Origin: DAINBT01 sp036732785
Lineage (GTDB): Bacteria; Planctomycetota; Phycisphaerae; Sedimentisphaerales; SM23-30
Direction: 5' to 3'
DNA length: 40,858 nucleotides
Assembly: GCA_964537505.1 (NCBI GenBank)
Contig: CAZICK010000031.1
Coordinates: forward strand, 1-40,858
Both the position numbers and the translations under genes were made by a program. A model generated the notes under the pieces. The model worked only from the letters and a program-made list of their open reading frames with translations. It was not told the DNA's origin and ran no database searches. Shown here in pieces: positions 6,965-15,880 of the stretch (position 1 is the first letter of the stretch; each line of letters starts with the position of its first letter).

Positions 6965-8476
6965 TCAGATATGCTCGACCTTGATGCGAGCAAGCTGACA
7001 GTAGGCTTTGAATTCGTCTTCCAGGTCGCCATAAATGAATAACTGATGGAAGCCTTTCGTGTCCCGAACGTCTGGTACATCGTCCAATTCAAGTTCGACA
7101 GAGGTACGACAACCGCCGGATGGCGGCGTGTCAATATTGCCCACGACGGTACCGGTGCCGAGTATAATAGTTACCGGGGTTTTCTCGTCGATCTCGCCCC
7201 ACCAATTGGCACTGGTGAATTTCATTACAGTAACCCTTTGCCCCAGCCGCCAGAGCACCTGCGGTGAGACGCCCACGTTAGACTCGGAGTGACTTCGTAA
7301 AATGTAAGGTTCGGCAGGTGCATCAAACCCATTGAGTTTGATACCGCAGGTACAATGAGCTCCCATAAGCGTATTGTTAACGGTGTTTGGGGCTGGGTCC
7401 TGCATGAAACCCGGCCGCTGGAATAGAAGATGGGTCAGGCGTGAGGAGATGGCGGCGGGCCAATCAGCCTCGCACGCGCCGACAATACCTTCGTCGCGTA
7501 GATGTGAGAGAGCCAGACATGGCGGCTGGATTGTGCGGCTGCCAACAAGCCCCAGACAATCCATCGAAAAACCATGACACTTTTCAGCAACCATCAGACG
7601 CCGACAGACAACATAATTCTTGACAGCATCGAGAAGCTGCTGCCTGGCCGGTTCGATGATCTTCCTGGCGTGCTTGATGTAATAGTCAGCGATGGATCGC
7701 ATCTCGTCGGAAATTTGGACCTTCTTGATCTCTTCAGCAAAACGGTTGTTGGGAATGTAGTGCAATGTAGTGCCGACGACGGGGATTTTGCGGTCCTCGG
7801 TTTTATCGCCGGCGGCAATGCACAAACGGGTGTATTTCATCTGGTGGACGGTGTTGAGCATTCTCAAAGCGGTGCCCAGCCACTGCACATCCTGTGTAGC
7901 CCCAACAAAGACACCGGGGATATTACGGGTTGACTGAAGGTCACCGGTAAAAGAAGTTCCCATCGGGCTGAACACAATGGTCGGGATTTCGCCCCGGTTT
8001 TGGGCGATATTGTAGGTGTGGCCCCAGGAATTGTAGCCGGGATGGTGCAGACACATACTGGTAACCAAAAGGCCGTCGCGGGGGTCATTCTTGAGGTTTT
8101 CAAGTAATGCGTTGACGGCATTATCGTCCTGGAGCGGCTCGGAGATAACCTGCAGATCGATTCCCTGCTTTTGAGCGGCCTTGACGAGTATGTCGGTATA
8201 TTGGCACTGGCGGGCCTTGATGTCGTAGGCAGCGCCCGGCCAACCCATCCAGTACTTATCGACGTTCGGACGAACGAACACTGCCCGCATACGAGCAGGT
8301 TTTATCGGTTCGAGTTGGAGGCTTTGAGCGTCCAGCAACGACGAGGTAAGATCGAACATATCGCTCTTGAAACATCCCGCGGCGGTAGCCGCTAAGGCGC
8401 CCACGGTGGTCGTCAGAAAAGATCGACGATTCAACTTAAGAGGGCATCGAGAATTACAGGTTTGGTTAGTTTGCAT
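6965..8476 (-). CDS. Tat-exported lipoprotein with sugar-isomerase-like C-terminal half, paralogue A
   Basis: A 503-residue protein with a twin-arginine signal (N16-R17-R18-S-F-L) followed directly by a lipobox ending at C35, so it is predicted to be exported folded and lipid-anchored. The N-region carries C7-x3-C11. The rest resembles the L-fucose/L-arabinose isomerase fold: an N-terminal Rossmann-like part, then DEGIVGACEADW (E336, D338), GAHC (H373) and a C-terminal GFHQLFIYGD (H477) where those isomerases place metal or substrate ligands. Isomerase activity is inference; a binding role is equally possible. AAGGAG lies about 8 nt before the ATG at 8476. It follows its paralogue B in the same operon; a third paralogue lies at 29618-31099. 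Confidence 0.75.
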   Translation of the reverse strand: MQTNQTCNSRCPLKLNRRSFLTTTVGALAATAAGCFKSDMFDLTSSLLDAQSLQLEPIKPARMRAVFVRPNVDKYWMGWPGAAYDIKARQCQYTDILVKAAQKQGIDLQVISEPLQDDNAVNALLENLKNDPRDGLLVTSMCLHHPGYNSWGHTYNIAQNRGEIPTIVFSPMGTSFTGDLQSTRNIPGVFVGATQDVQWLGTALRMLNTVHQMKYTRLCIAAGDKTEDRKIPVVGTTLHYIPNNRFAEEIKKVQISDEMRSIADYYIKHARKIIEPARQQLLDAVKNYVVCRRLMVAEKCHGFSMDCLGLVGSRTIQPPCLALSHLRDEGIVGACEADWPAAISSRLTHLLFQRPGFMQDPAPNTVNNTLMGAHCTCGIKLNGFDAPAEPYILRSHSESNVGVSPQVLWRLGQRVTVMKFTSANWWGEIDEKTPVTIILGTGTVVGNIDTPPSGGCRTSVELELDDVPDVRDTKGFHQLFIYGDLEDEFKAYCQLARIKVEHI

Positions 8477-8629
8477 TTTGACAACTCCTTAAACCAATAT
8501 TTTCCATTTATTTTTAGCCCAGCAACATTACTGAACTTCACTTATGCTAACATATCGAATTGTATGCTGAAGATACAAGTATATTTCGGTTTTCCATCAG
8601 TCCGATGATCTGCTTGCCTTGTTGCTTTG

Positions 8630-10111
8630 TCAGATTGGGACGACTTTGATCCCGGCGAGTTGGCAATAGGCCCTGAACTCATCGGCCAGATCGCCGTAAA
8701 TAAACAGTTGGTGGAAGCCTTTGGTCTCGCCCGAATCGGGCACATCGTCCAACTTGATTTCGACGGCGGTTCGACAGCACCCGGCCGGCGGCTGGGCAAT
8801 GTTGGCAACCACCTGACCTGTTCCTAGAATGATTGTTTCCGGGCCTTGGAACTTCATCACGGTAACCTTCTGTCCGATCCGCCAGAGTACCTGCAGGGCT
8901 GCGCCGGCGCGGGTGTGATAGCTACGGAGGATGTAGGGGGCCCTGGCCGGTTTGTCGAAACCATCCAGTTTGGTTGCTGAAGTACAGTGGGCGCCCATCA
9001 GGGTGTTATTGATGGTATTGGGAGCTGGGTCCTGCATAAAGCCCGGCCGACCAAACAAAAAGTGTGTAAGCTGCATCGAGATCGCCGCGTTCCAGTCGGC
9101 TTCGCAGGCGGCCACGATGCCCTGATCAAGCAAACAAGAAAAGGCCAGGCAAGGCGGCCGATAGGTAATGCTGGTCTCGCGGATGCAATCTATCGAGATG
9201 CCCTGACAGTTTTCAGCGGCCATCAGCCTGCGGCAGACGACATAGTTTCTCGCGGCGTCAAGAATCTCCGCTTCCTTCGGTTCGATAATCTTCTTTGCGT
9301 TTTTGGCATAATGCCTGGCCAATGTCCGTATTTCGTCACTTGTGGCAACCTTGCTGAACTCCTCGTTGAAGCGTGCCACTGGAATGTAGTGGAGCGTTGT
9401 GCCGATGACGGAGAGTTTGCGGTCCTCGGTCTTATCGCCGGCGGCAATGCACAAACGGGTGTTTTTCATCTGGTGGACGGTATTAAGCATCCGCAGGCCG
9501 CAGGCCGGCCAATGTATGTCCTGAGTGGCGCCGACGAAGGTTTTGTCCATGCTGCGCGCGGTCTCGAGATGTTCGGTAAAGGAACTTCCCATCGGGCTGT
9601 AAACGATGGTGGGGATATCACCCCGGTTCTGCACGAGATGGTTGACCCAATCCCAACGGAACAGCTCCATAGCGGTGACAAACAGGCCATCAGGCGATGT
9701 TTTCCTGAGTTGTTCAATGTAGTTGTCAACCTCCTCAATGCTGCCCAGCGGTTCGTCTCTAACCACTAGTTCCACCCCAAGCTTCTCGGCAGCCTCGGTA
9801 AGTATCTTCGTGTGCAGGGCCTGGCCTTCCTTGATGTTGTATTGATAACCCGGCCAGCTAACAACGGGACGTTCTCCGAGGCGTTCCGGATCGGAGGTTT
9901 TCGGTCGCACAAACGTTGCACAAATCCGCGCTTTCCTTATCGGGTTGATTTGGATGTCCTGGGCCTGTAATAGTGACGAAGTGAGACCGGGTAGTTCCAT
10001 CTTCATACATCCCGCGGCGGTGGCCGCTAAGGCGCCCACGCTGGTCGTCAGAAAAGATCGACGATTCAACTTAAAAGGACATTGAGAATTGCAGGTTTGA
10101 CTGGTTTGCAT
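8630..10111 (-). CDS. Tat-exported lipoprotein with sugar-isomerase-like C-terminal half, paralogue B
   Basis: 493 residues, clearly homologous to paralogue A along its whole length; the first 35 residues are almost identical (twin arginine R17-R18, lipobox cysteine C35). Conserved motifs are CEADW at 336-340, GAHC at 373-376 and GFHQLFIYGD at 465-474. The start at 10111 is preferred over a start 63 nt upstream because AAGGAGG stands 9 nt before it and the Tat n-region then matches paralogue A. Compared with A it lacks a short insertion near A residue 425. It ends 153 nt before paralogue A, whose mRNA it probably shares, and starts 81 nt after the MBL-fold gene. Function unknown. Confidence 0.75.
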   Translation of the reverse strand: MQTSQTCNSQCPFKLNRRSFLTTSVGALAATAAGCMKMELPGLTSSLLQAQDIQINPIRKARICATFVRPKTSDPERLGERPVVSWPGYQYNIKEGQALHTKILTEAAEKLGVELVVRDEPLGSIEEVDNYIEQLRKTSPDGLFVTAMELFRWDWVNHLVQNRGDIPTIVYSPMGSSFTEHLETARSMDKTFVGATQDIHWPACGLRMLNTVHQMKNTRLCIAAGDKTEDRKLSVIGTTLHYIPVARFNEEFSKVATSDEIRTLARHYAKNAKKIIEPKEAEILDAARNYVVCRRLMAAENCQGISIDCIRETSITYRPPCLAFSCLLDQGIVAACEADWNAAISMQLTHFLFGRPGFMQDPAPNTINNTLMGAHCTSATKLDGFDKPARAPYILRSYHTRAGAALQVLWRIGQKVTVMKFQGPETIILGTGQVVANIAQPPAGCCRTAVEIKLDDVPDSGETKGFHQLFIYGDLADEFRAYCQLAGIKVVPI

Positions 10112-10192
10112 GGTAATATCCTCCTTCAACGGGTATCCAATGTGACCGGCAGTACACATCAGTCTATAAACCAAGGTTTCGTAAAAGCCAAA

Positions 10193-10951
10193 TTATAAAG
10201 TCATACTTCCGCCGGGGTCGAGAACAGTGACCTGGCAAGAGGCTTGTTTTTTAAATTGCTCGGCATCCTTACGACTGCCAACAATATCGCCCCAATGGTA
10301 CGGCAGGGCTTGTTTCGGCTGAAAATGGCTGACCGCCGTGGCTGCTTCCTGGGCGTTCATGGTGTATGTTCCACCCACCGGCAGAAGTGCCAGGTCGATA
10401 TTTGTCAGTGCCTTCAATTCAGGTGTTTCATCGGTATCGCCGGCGTAGTATATCCGTTTGCCGCCGATCTCCACGACAAAGCCGACCCAATTGTTGGCTT
10501 TGGGATGGAACTGCTTGGCGGGGTTGTAGGCGGCCACGGCGGTAACGCGAACACCGGCCGCTTCGATGGTCTGACCGGGTTTGATCGCCCGGCCGGAACC
10601 GTGTTTTTTGATAACGTCGGCTGAAGCGATGATTTCTGTTCCGTCGCCAGCAACCTCGCCGATGTCATCAGCCGAGTAGTGGTCGTGATGGCTGTGGCTT
10701 ACCAGCACCAACGACCCGTTGTGCGGGGCGTCGGACAATTTCCATGGATCGATATATATGACGGTATCACCAGTAGAAAGCCTAAAACTGGCGTGACCAA
10801 ACCATTGTACGGTAACAGGCATGGCAGTCTCCTTTTCTGTTGTTTCAGTTGGGGCTGAAGGATGACTTTCCGGAAGCTGTTTCTCGCATCCGATAAAAAA
10901 CAGTCCAAACGCTGCCGGTAAAACTGTTAATATCCATGTTCGTATCAGCAT
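10193..10951 (-). CDS. Metallo-beta-lactamase-fold hydrolase, UPF0173/UlaG-like, predicted lipoprotein
   Basis: 252 residues. A hydrophobic n-terminus ends in the lipobox F-I-G-C22, followed by a Pro/Thr/Glu-rich linker (to about 42) and a complete metallo-beta-lactamase fold: H86-S-H88-H89-D90-H91, then YYAGDTD, and PYHWGD near the C-terminus. The short form of the domain resembles UPF0173 proteins and ascorbate-6-phosphate lactonase (UlaG). A lipid-anchored version suggests work outside the cytoplasm, perhaps on a lactone or other sugar derivative, but that is inference. AAAGGGA precedes the ATG. It is the first gene of the minus-strand operon with Tat lipoproteins B and A and is transcribed divergently from the siroheme gene. 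Confidence 0.85.
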   Translation of the reverse strand: MLIRTWILTVLPAAFGLFFIGCEKQLPESHPSAPTETTEKETAMPVTVQWFGHASFRLSTGDTVIYIDPWKLSDAPHNGSLVLVSHSHHDHYSADDIGEVAGDGTEIIASADVIKKHGSGRAIKPGQTIEAAGVRVTAVAAYNPAKQFHPKANNWVGFVVEIGGKRIYYAGDTDETPELKALTNIDLALLPVGGTYTMNAQEAATAVSHFQPKQALPYHWGDIVGSRKDAEQFKKQASCQVTVLDPGGSMTL

Positions 10952-11014
10952 AATTGTCCCTTTCCGTTTGTCAAGAAGTTTGCGATATTCGGTTTATAAG
11001 AACTTTCAAAATGA

Positions 11015-11044
11015 TTGGACGCCAAATGTAGCGTTCAGTATAAT
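11015..11044 (+). promoter_or_regulatory. Candidate sigma70-type promoter for the siroheme/cobalamin genes
   Basis: TTGGAC (11015-11020) and a perfect TATAAT (11039-11044) with an 18-bp spacer, about 75 bp before the start codon at 11123. Confidence 0.5.
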
Positions 11045-11122
11045 GGCGGTATCGACGATATGCAAAGTTTTTTTGCGATGCCTGGCATATAACAGGTACC
11101 CTATTATCCGGGGAATAAACTC

Positions 11123-11758
11123 ATGAGTCGTCTGTATCCGGTTTTTGCGAATATTGAAGGGCGAAAGGTTGTCGTGGTCGGCGGCGGTCCGGTGGCCCAG
11201 CGTAAGGTATCGAGCCTGCTGAAATGTCGAGCTTGCGTGGTGGTAATCAGTCCGGAACTGACCGGGGAAATGGCCCAACTGCGTGACCGTGGGCTGATCG
11301 AAGTGCTGAATCGGCCGTATCAAAAAGGCGATATCGAGGGTGCCTGGCTGGTCATAGCGGCTACCGGAGATGAGCAGGTCAATCAGCAGGTCTTCGATGA
11401 GGCCAATGAAAAAGGCATATTCTGCAATGTCGTGGACGTACCTGATCTGTGCAGTTTTCAGGTGCCTTCGGTCGTAAGACGCGGCGATCTGCAGATTGCC
11501 ATTTCAACCAGTGGAGCCAGTCCGGCACTAGCCAAACATATCCGCAAACAACTGCAGGAAGAATTCGGCAAACATTATGAACCGTTCCTGACGGCACTGA
11601 GCGAACTGCGAACTGGTCTCAAGAACAAGTATCCCAACAATCAGCCACGCAGGGCGGCTATCATGGAGGAGTTTGTCAATTCAAGTGCGATCGATTTATT
11701 GCGTCATGGAAAACTCGACGAGTTTGAGCACCTGCTGGACGACTGGAAAGACCGGTAG
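11123..11758 (+). CDS. Precorrin-2 dehydrogenase/sirohydrochlorin ferrochelatase-like protein (Met8/SirC type)
   Basis: 211 residues. An NAD-binding GGGPVAQRK motif begins at G20; NVVDVPDLCSF places the key acid at D105, equivalent to the catalytic Asp of SirC/CysG; and the C-terminal helical dimerisation region is present. The enzyme oxidises precorrin-2 to sirohydrochlorin and, in bifunctional members, inserts iron to give siroheme. This is the stand-alone form without a CysG methyltransferase domain. The corrinoid adenosyltransferase gene begins 14 nt after its stop, so the pair forms a small tetrapyrrole operon. Whether it also chelates iron or cobalt cannot be told. Confidence 0.88.
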   Translation: MSRLYPVFANIEGRKVVVVGGGPVAQRKVSSLLKCRACVVVISPELTGEMAQLRDRGLIEVLNRPYQKGDIEGAWLVIAATGDEQVNQQVFDEANEKGIFCNVVDVPDLCSFQVPSVVRRGDLQIAISTSGASPALAKHIRKQLQEEFGKHYEPFLTALSELRTGLKNKYPNNQPRRAAIMEEFVNSSAIDLLRHGKLDEFEHLLDDWKDR

Positions 11759-11772
11759 AAATTATTTATTGT

Positions 11773-12321
11773 ATGGCGATATTGAAAAAAGGACTAGTGC
11801 AGGTATATACCGGCAAGGGCAAAGGCAAGACCACTGCCGCGTTCGGCCTGGCATTGCGTATGCTGGGCGCGGCAGGACGAGTGTATATCTGCCAATTTCT
11901 AAAGCCACCCGATCTGGTAACCGGAGAATCGCAGTTGGCGGAGGATTTTGCTGAGAACCTCACCCTCGAAAGAGTCGAACAGGAATGGGACATGCGAACG
12001 TCACTGAGCGACCCGCAAAAAGTCGAACAAATGCGACAGGCCATTGCCGAAAAACTCAGTCAGATAAAACATCTCGTCCGGGAAGGTAAATACGATCTCG
12101 TCATCCTCGACGAGATAGTCTTTTGCCTGAGCGAAAACCTGGCCGATTGGGAGGATGTGACCACTATTATCAGCAACCGGGCCCAACACGTCGAGCTGGT
12201 GCTTACCGGGCGCGGCGCCGACCAAAAACTAATCGAGCTGGCTGATCTGGTAACCGAAATGCAACCGGTCAAGCACCCCTGGCATCAGGGCGTCGGCGCG
12301 CGAAAGGGTATCGAGTATTAA
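11773..12321 (+). CDS. cobO: Cob(I)yrinic acid a,c-diamide adenosyltransferase (CobO/BtuR type)
   Basis: 182 residues, normal length for CobO. The nucleotide-binding loop is TGKGKGKTT (13-21), followed by the conserved patterns VILDEI, LTGRGAD and ADLVTEM and the C-terminal KHPWHQGVGARKGIEY, which are diagnostic. The enzyme attaches the 5'-deoxyadenosyl group to the cobalt of corrinoids. It follows the siroheme-type dehydrogenase closely and is probably cotranscribed. The start ATG lacks a clear ribosome site, which fits translation coupled to the upstream gene. Confidence 0.93.
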   Translation: MAILKKGLVQVYTGKGKGKTTAAFGLALRMLGAAGRVYICQFLKPPDLVTGESQLAEDFAENLTLERVEQEWDMRTSLSDPQKVEQMRQAIAEKLSQIKHLVREGKYDLVILDEIVFCLSENLADWEDVTTIISNRAQHVELVLTGRGADQKLIELADLVTEMQPVKHPWHQGVGARKGIEY

Positions 12322-12339
12322 CCGCATCCCGGAAACACT

Positions 12340-12360
12340 ATAATTCTTAGAGGCTCCCTT
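12340..12360. repeat. Dispersed intergenic 21-bp motif, copy 1
   Basis: Contains TTAGAGGCTCCCTT preceded by ATAATTC. A 20/21 match occurs at 33373-33393. It lies in the convergent gap between cobO and the small Cys-rich gene and touches the latter's stop codon. Confidence 0.6.
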
Positions 12361-12536
12361 TATTTGAAGCAGCCAAGTTGGCAGGCGTGAATCTTGATCG
12401 ACTTTTCGTTGCACAGATCACCGATAACCTTCAATGATACGTTACATTCCTGGCCGATATTAAAGCATTGCCGACAAGCGATCTTGCCATCCTGGGCGCG
12501 TTTGAGAATCTCCTGATAAAGTTCTTCCTTTTCCAT
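12360..12536 (-). CDS. Small conserved cysteine-rich protein (58 aa)
   Basis: The start at 12536 is preferred over an ATG 15 nt upstream because AAAGGA lies about 7 nt before it. The 58 residues hold six cysteines: C21-x2-C24, C31, C42 and C52-x3-C56. The central part (CFNIGQECNVSLKVIGDLC) resembles a short helix-turn-helix and the tail KIHACQLGCFK is strikingly regular. I believe similar short proteins occur in anaerobic bacteria, but I cannot name the family. A metal-binding regulatory or carrier role is a guess. It faces cobO convergently. Confidence 0.65.
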   Translation of the reverse strand: MEKEELYQEILKRAQDGKIACRQCFNIGQECNVSLKVIGDLCNEKSIKIHACQLGCFK

Positions 12537-12596
12537 AATTGTCCTTTCCATGCGAATTTATGAGAGTTAACCTTCGCGGTTTTTTTTACCCAATTT

Positions 12597-15500
12597 TCAT
12601 TCAACATCGCCCGTTACGCAAAAATGGATTTTTACTGGGCCGATTAAACCGGAATCCAGTAGGCCGGTGCGGTCGTTAAATTTGTTTTTTATATTGGTTT
12701 TTGTGACTCTTTCTTCTTGCGGGACAGACGCATCGCCAACAAGGCGATTGTTCCAAAGATTGATTACCGCTATCTCCAATACGTTTTTACCGGGCTTTAC
12801 CGCTTGGGTGATATCGAGGCAATAAGGCGTTTTCCATGAAATGCCCAGGTTTTGGCCGTTTAAGGTGACTTCCGCGACCTCCCTCACCTGGCCAAGATTC
12901 AACCACAAGGACAGATCATCCTTAATATATTGCTCACCAACCACGAACTCCTTATGATAAACCGCTGTGCCGGAATAATATTTCACATCGGGATCGGATG
13001 ATTCTGTCCAGTTCATTAATCGATCGAATATAATCGGTTTTGGTTTTTCCCGGGCGTCGGTAAAAACTACTTTCCATGGCCCGGTAATTTCTAAAGGCTG
13101 CGGAATATCGGGAATCTGAATCGATGCCGCCGGGCCGTGGGCTTTGCGGAGGCGATATGTGCCCGGCGTCCATACGCGGACGGCAAATTTGCCGCCGTCA
13201 AAACTTAATGGCTCTATGTCAGGTAAAGAGGCGACCGGTAAATTTTCTGTGGAATCCACACGTGACGAAGATCGCGGTTCCTGCTCTATCGCAATGATGT
13301 GGTTGTCATCGGCATCTTCACGGAAGACTACAAACACCGATGATACCGGCGCTAATTTTAACGGTACTTTTGTGCCTGACTCGACAAAATCATATACCAG
13401 GGCGTCACTCACCCGGCCGGTATCAGGCTGCCACAGTTGTGGTTTTTTGCCACTTATACGAAATATACATTCTGTCGTTTTCCAATCAAGCGAACTATTC
13501 GTAACCAGATATATATCTTCATGGGCTGTTCGCCGATGTATGTAGTCTATCGCGAGATCAGCGTTATCTGTTTTGGTCACAGTAAAATCAGGAGTCAAGC
13601 CATGCTGTTCGAGAACCTCCAGCACGGGAATACCCCATATCACTTCTCCTTTTCCGTAATTGTGTGTCTTTACAGTTTTACCATCAGATGGTCCCCAAAG
13701 CTTATCGGCGATTTTCTTTACGGTTTTGTCACAGAGCGGGTAATCGGTGAGCGTTTTGGTTCTGAGTGGCTTCGGGCCAACAATGGTCGCGCCAGCCCTG
13801 ACCAGTTCTTCCAGTTTTTGGACCACCTCGACCGGCATATCGTCTTTTTCAGGTAATACCATGACTCGATAGCTCATGCCATCCGGCAAAACCAGGCGGC
13901 CGTCTTTTACGCTCATCCTGGTAAGAATAACATCCGTATTTACATAGTCACAGTCATAACCCGAACCGAGCAGATCGTTTCGTATCGGTACAGGTATGCC
14001 GCAATGCAGGCATTTGCTGTTATCGTACGGTGGTTTAACAGATGGATCGATTCTCCTGGCTGGTACGAAATTAGGCGCCTGATCGCCGTAATAAAGACAA
14101 ACGTCAGCAACGAAAAGCCCCTTCTGAAGAAGATGACAACAACGGGCAATGTAGTCCAAAAATGGTTTCGCTTTGGGCCACCAGGTTGTGTTGACATTAA
14201 AATGCTCTCCGGCGTGATAAGCATATCCGGGTCGGCCGGCTTCGGGCGGATTGTGGGTAAACGTGTGAAAAGTCACCCGATTCAAGCCCGCGCACAACGC
14301 CAAGTCAATAAGACGTTTGTAGGCCATCGGACCATCTTTCCAATGACGCCAACCTGTTAGTGACTCTGCGTCAACTATTTTTTTTCCATAAATGTGCGCC
14401 GCGCTGGCTGCTTCTTTGGTGACCCAGAATTGCATGCCGTTCCAGAACTCGCCTCGCGGAAGGTCAACCGCTCCCAGGGCTTTGAGGACATCCACCCGAG
14501 CCGAGCCACCATGGCCGGCCTCGGCGTTGACAAGTAATCCCGCTCTATGCGCTATTTCGGCGGCTTTGCGGAAATGGTTGTCGATAATCAAATCGCTGAC
14601 AGTTTTATTCCAGTCATATAAGAAACGCTCGGTAATATCCGGGTCGGCTGTTTCCCATCCTTTCAGAAGCGGAAGATAAGGTGTCAGATCATATCCCCGT
14701 CGTTTTTTAAACTCCGCAACAAAATCATCCGTCCAGTCGGTTCTTTGCCAGACTTCATAACTATCTAATTCAAAATATTTTAATGCGCCGAGTTTACCAC
14801 GTTTTTTCAGTAGTTTGTCGATCATATAACCAAAATGTTTTTCCATTGCCTGTGCGCTTAGATGGTCGATCATCAGGCCCTTTGAGTTCGGGCTGGGGCA
14901 CATCAGGGGTTGTCCGGTAGTACGGTAAATATATCTGGCGATAACCCATTGTCCCGCTGGAACATCCCATGTGAGCAGGCCTTGACTGCTCATGTTCCCG
15001 GAAAGATTTATCGTTCCGTTGACGTCTTCGATAATGTTGCCTTCTGTCCTTGGAAACGCCAGCACCGCAATATCTTTATAATATGATTTGGCCTCGGGTG
15101 GGAGCGGAAGCACTTGGGAAAAACGGCTGGGCCCGGTAACAATAACTTCGCTGGAATCGAATTGTTTGCTGGCATGCTCATTTCCTATCCAGGCTCCGCC
15201 GGCATTCCAACTGCTTGAGGCAATCATTCCCAACTCCAGTCCTAAACGGTCGGACTCGTCGATAGTATGGGAAATCGCCTCCAGTGACTCTTCACCAAAA
15301 AAAGCAGGGCCATGCGGAATCATGCCTTCGGGATCGGCTAAACTGCCAATGTCCCAGATGTCCAGACCTCTCATTGAGTTTTGCTTGATCTCCTCCAGTT
15401 CCCGGGTGATCTGCTTCAAATCGACATAGCCGTTTAGCCACGGCCAAAATCCACCGGCACGGGCGGGTAAAGGCGGATTAATGAATTCCTGGATGGATAT

Positions 15501-15611
15501 GGTATCTTCAAGAGGATTTTGCGGCTCTGAAGAGGCCTGTATCCCTGCCATAAAACCGCCTGATAAAAGCAATACTGTCGCAAACGCAAAAACCTTTATT
15601 CTCCAACACAT
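12597..15611 (-). CDS. Secreted glycoside hydrolase, GH106 (alpha-L-rhamnosidase)-like
   Basis: 1004 residues with a signal peptide (about 5-27). The opening of the mature protein (PARAGGFWPWLNG, then ITRELEEIKQNSMRGLDIWD) is the typical start of GH106-type enzymes, in which a TIM barrel is interrupted and followed by beta-sandwich modules. ELDSYEVW near 281-288 followed by WTDDFVAEFKKRRGYDL is the next family landmark. The C-terminal 180 residues form a galactose-binding-like sandwich (VTLNGQNLGISW). Such enzymes remove terminal rhamnose from pectic or other polysaccharides. No transporter for the product is adjacent. Substrate specificity is inferred from family resemblance only. Confidence 0.8.
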   Translation of the reverse strand: MCWRIKVFAFATVLLLSGGFMAGIQASSEPQNPLEDTISIQEFINPPLPARAGGFWPWLNGYVDLKQITRELEEIKQNSMRGLDIWDIGSLADPEGMIPHGPAFFGEESLEAISHTIDESDRLGLELGMIASSSWNAGGAWIGNEHASKQFDSSEVIVTGPSRFSQVLPLPPEAKSYYKDIAVLAFPRTEGNIIEDVNGTINLSGNMSSQGLLTWDVPAGQWVIARYIYRTTGQPLMCPSPNSKGLMIDHLSAQAMEKHFGYMIDKLLKKRGKLGALKYFELDSYEVWQRTDWTDDFVAEFKKRRGYDLTPYLPLLKGWETADPDITERFLYDWNKTVSDLIIDNHFRKAAEIAHRAGLLVNAEAGHGGSARVDVLKALGAVDLPRGEFWNGMQFWVTKEAASAAHIYGKKIVDAESLTGWRHWKDGPMAYKRLIDLALCAGLNRVTFHTFTHNPPEAGRPGYAYHAGEHFNVNTTWWPKAKPFLDYIARCCHLLQKGLFVADVCLYYGDQAPNFVPARRIDPSVKPPYDNSKCLHCGIPVPIRNDLLGSGYDCDYVNTDVILTRMSVKDGRLVLPDGMSYRVMVLPEKDDMPVEVVQKLEELVRAGATIVGPKPLRTKTLTDYPLCDKTVKKIADKLWGPSDGKTVKTHNYGKGEVIWGIPVLEVLEQHGLTPDFTVTKTDNADLAIDYIHRRTAHEDIYLVTNSSLDWKTTECIFRISGKKPQLWQPDTGRVSDALVYDFVESGTKVPLKLAPVSSVFVVFREDADDNHIIAIEQEPRSSSRVDSTENLPVASLPDIEPLSFDGGKFAVRVWTPGTYRLRKAHGPAASIQIPDIPQPLEITGPWKVVFTDAREKPKPIIFDRLMNWTESSDPDVKYYSGTAVYHKEFVVGEQYIKDDLSLWLNLGQVREVAEVTLNGQNLGISWKTPYCLDITQAVKPGKNVLEIAVINLWNNRLVGDASVPQEERVTKTNIKNKFNDRTGLLDSGLIGPVKIHFCVTGDVE

Positions 15612-15800
15612 TTCAAAACCCTTTCTGTAAGGACAGGACTCGACAATTCCACGTCAGAATCCACCTATTCGACACGTCCATCCACAAATAAGCTGTTAGA
15701 CAAATGTAATCTTCAGACATTGTACGGCATTACGCCGGGAATAACAAACTGAAATCTTGAAAGAATACCACAGAACACAGACGGCTCACCAGAATTTATG

Positions 15801-15829
15801 CTGACATTAACCGGATTCGAGGCTATACT
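15801..15829 (+). promoter_or_regulatory. Candidate sigma70-type promoter of the ABC transporter operon
   Basis: CTGACA (15801-15806) and TATACT (15824-15829) with a 17-bp spacer, about 50 bp before the first start codon. A palindrome (15834-15844) overlaps the likely transcription start. Confidence 0.55.
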
Positions 15830-15833
15830 TGAC

Positions 15834-15847
15834 GCCCATTGGGCATA
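15834..15847. promoter_or_regulatory. Palindrome GCCCATTGGGC just downstream of the -10, possible operator
   Basis: The inverted repeat GCCCA/TGGGC overlaps the probable transcription start of the transporter operon. Read on the minus strand it begins TATGCCCAATGGG, and the same 13 bases occur at 24259-24271 in the leader of the oxidoreductase operon. Confidence 0.4.
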
Positions 15848-15880
15848 GTACCAGCCGAATTCTTTGCAGGAACGTGTTTT

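Noticed and set aside
12609..12622. CGTTACGCAAAAAT identical to the first 14 bases of repeat copy 1
   Set aside because: Falls in the 3' end of the GH106-like coding region, and no further unit or core similarity follows; likely chance.
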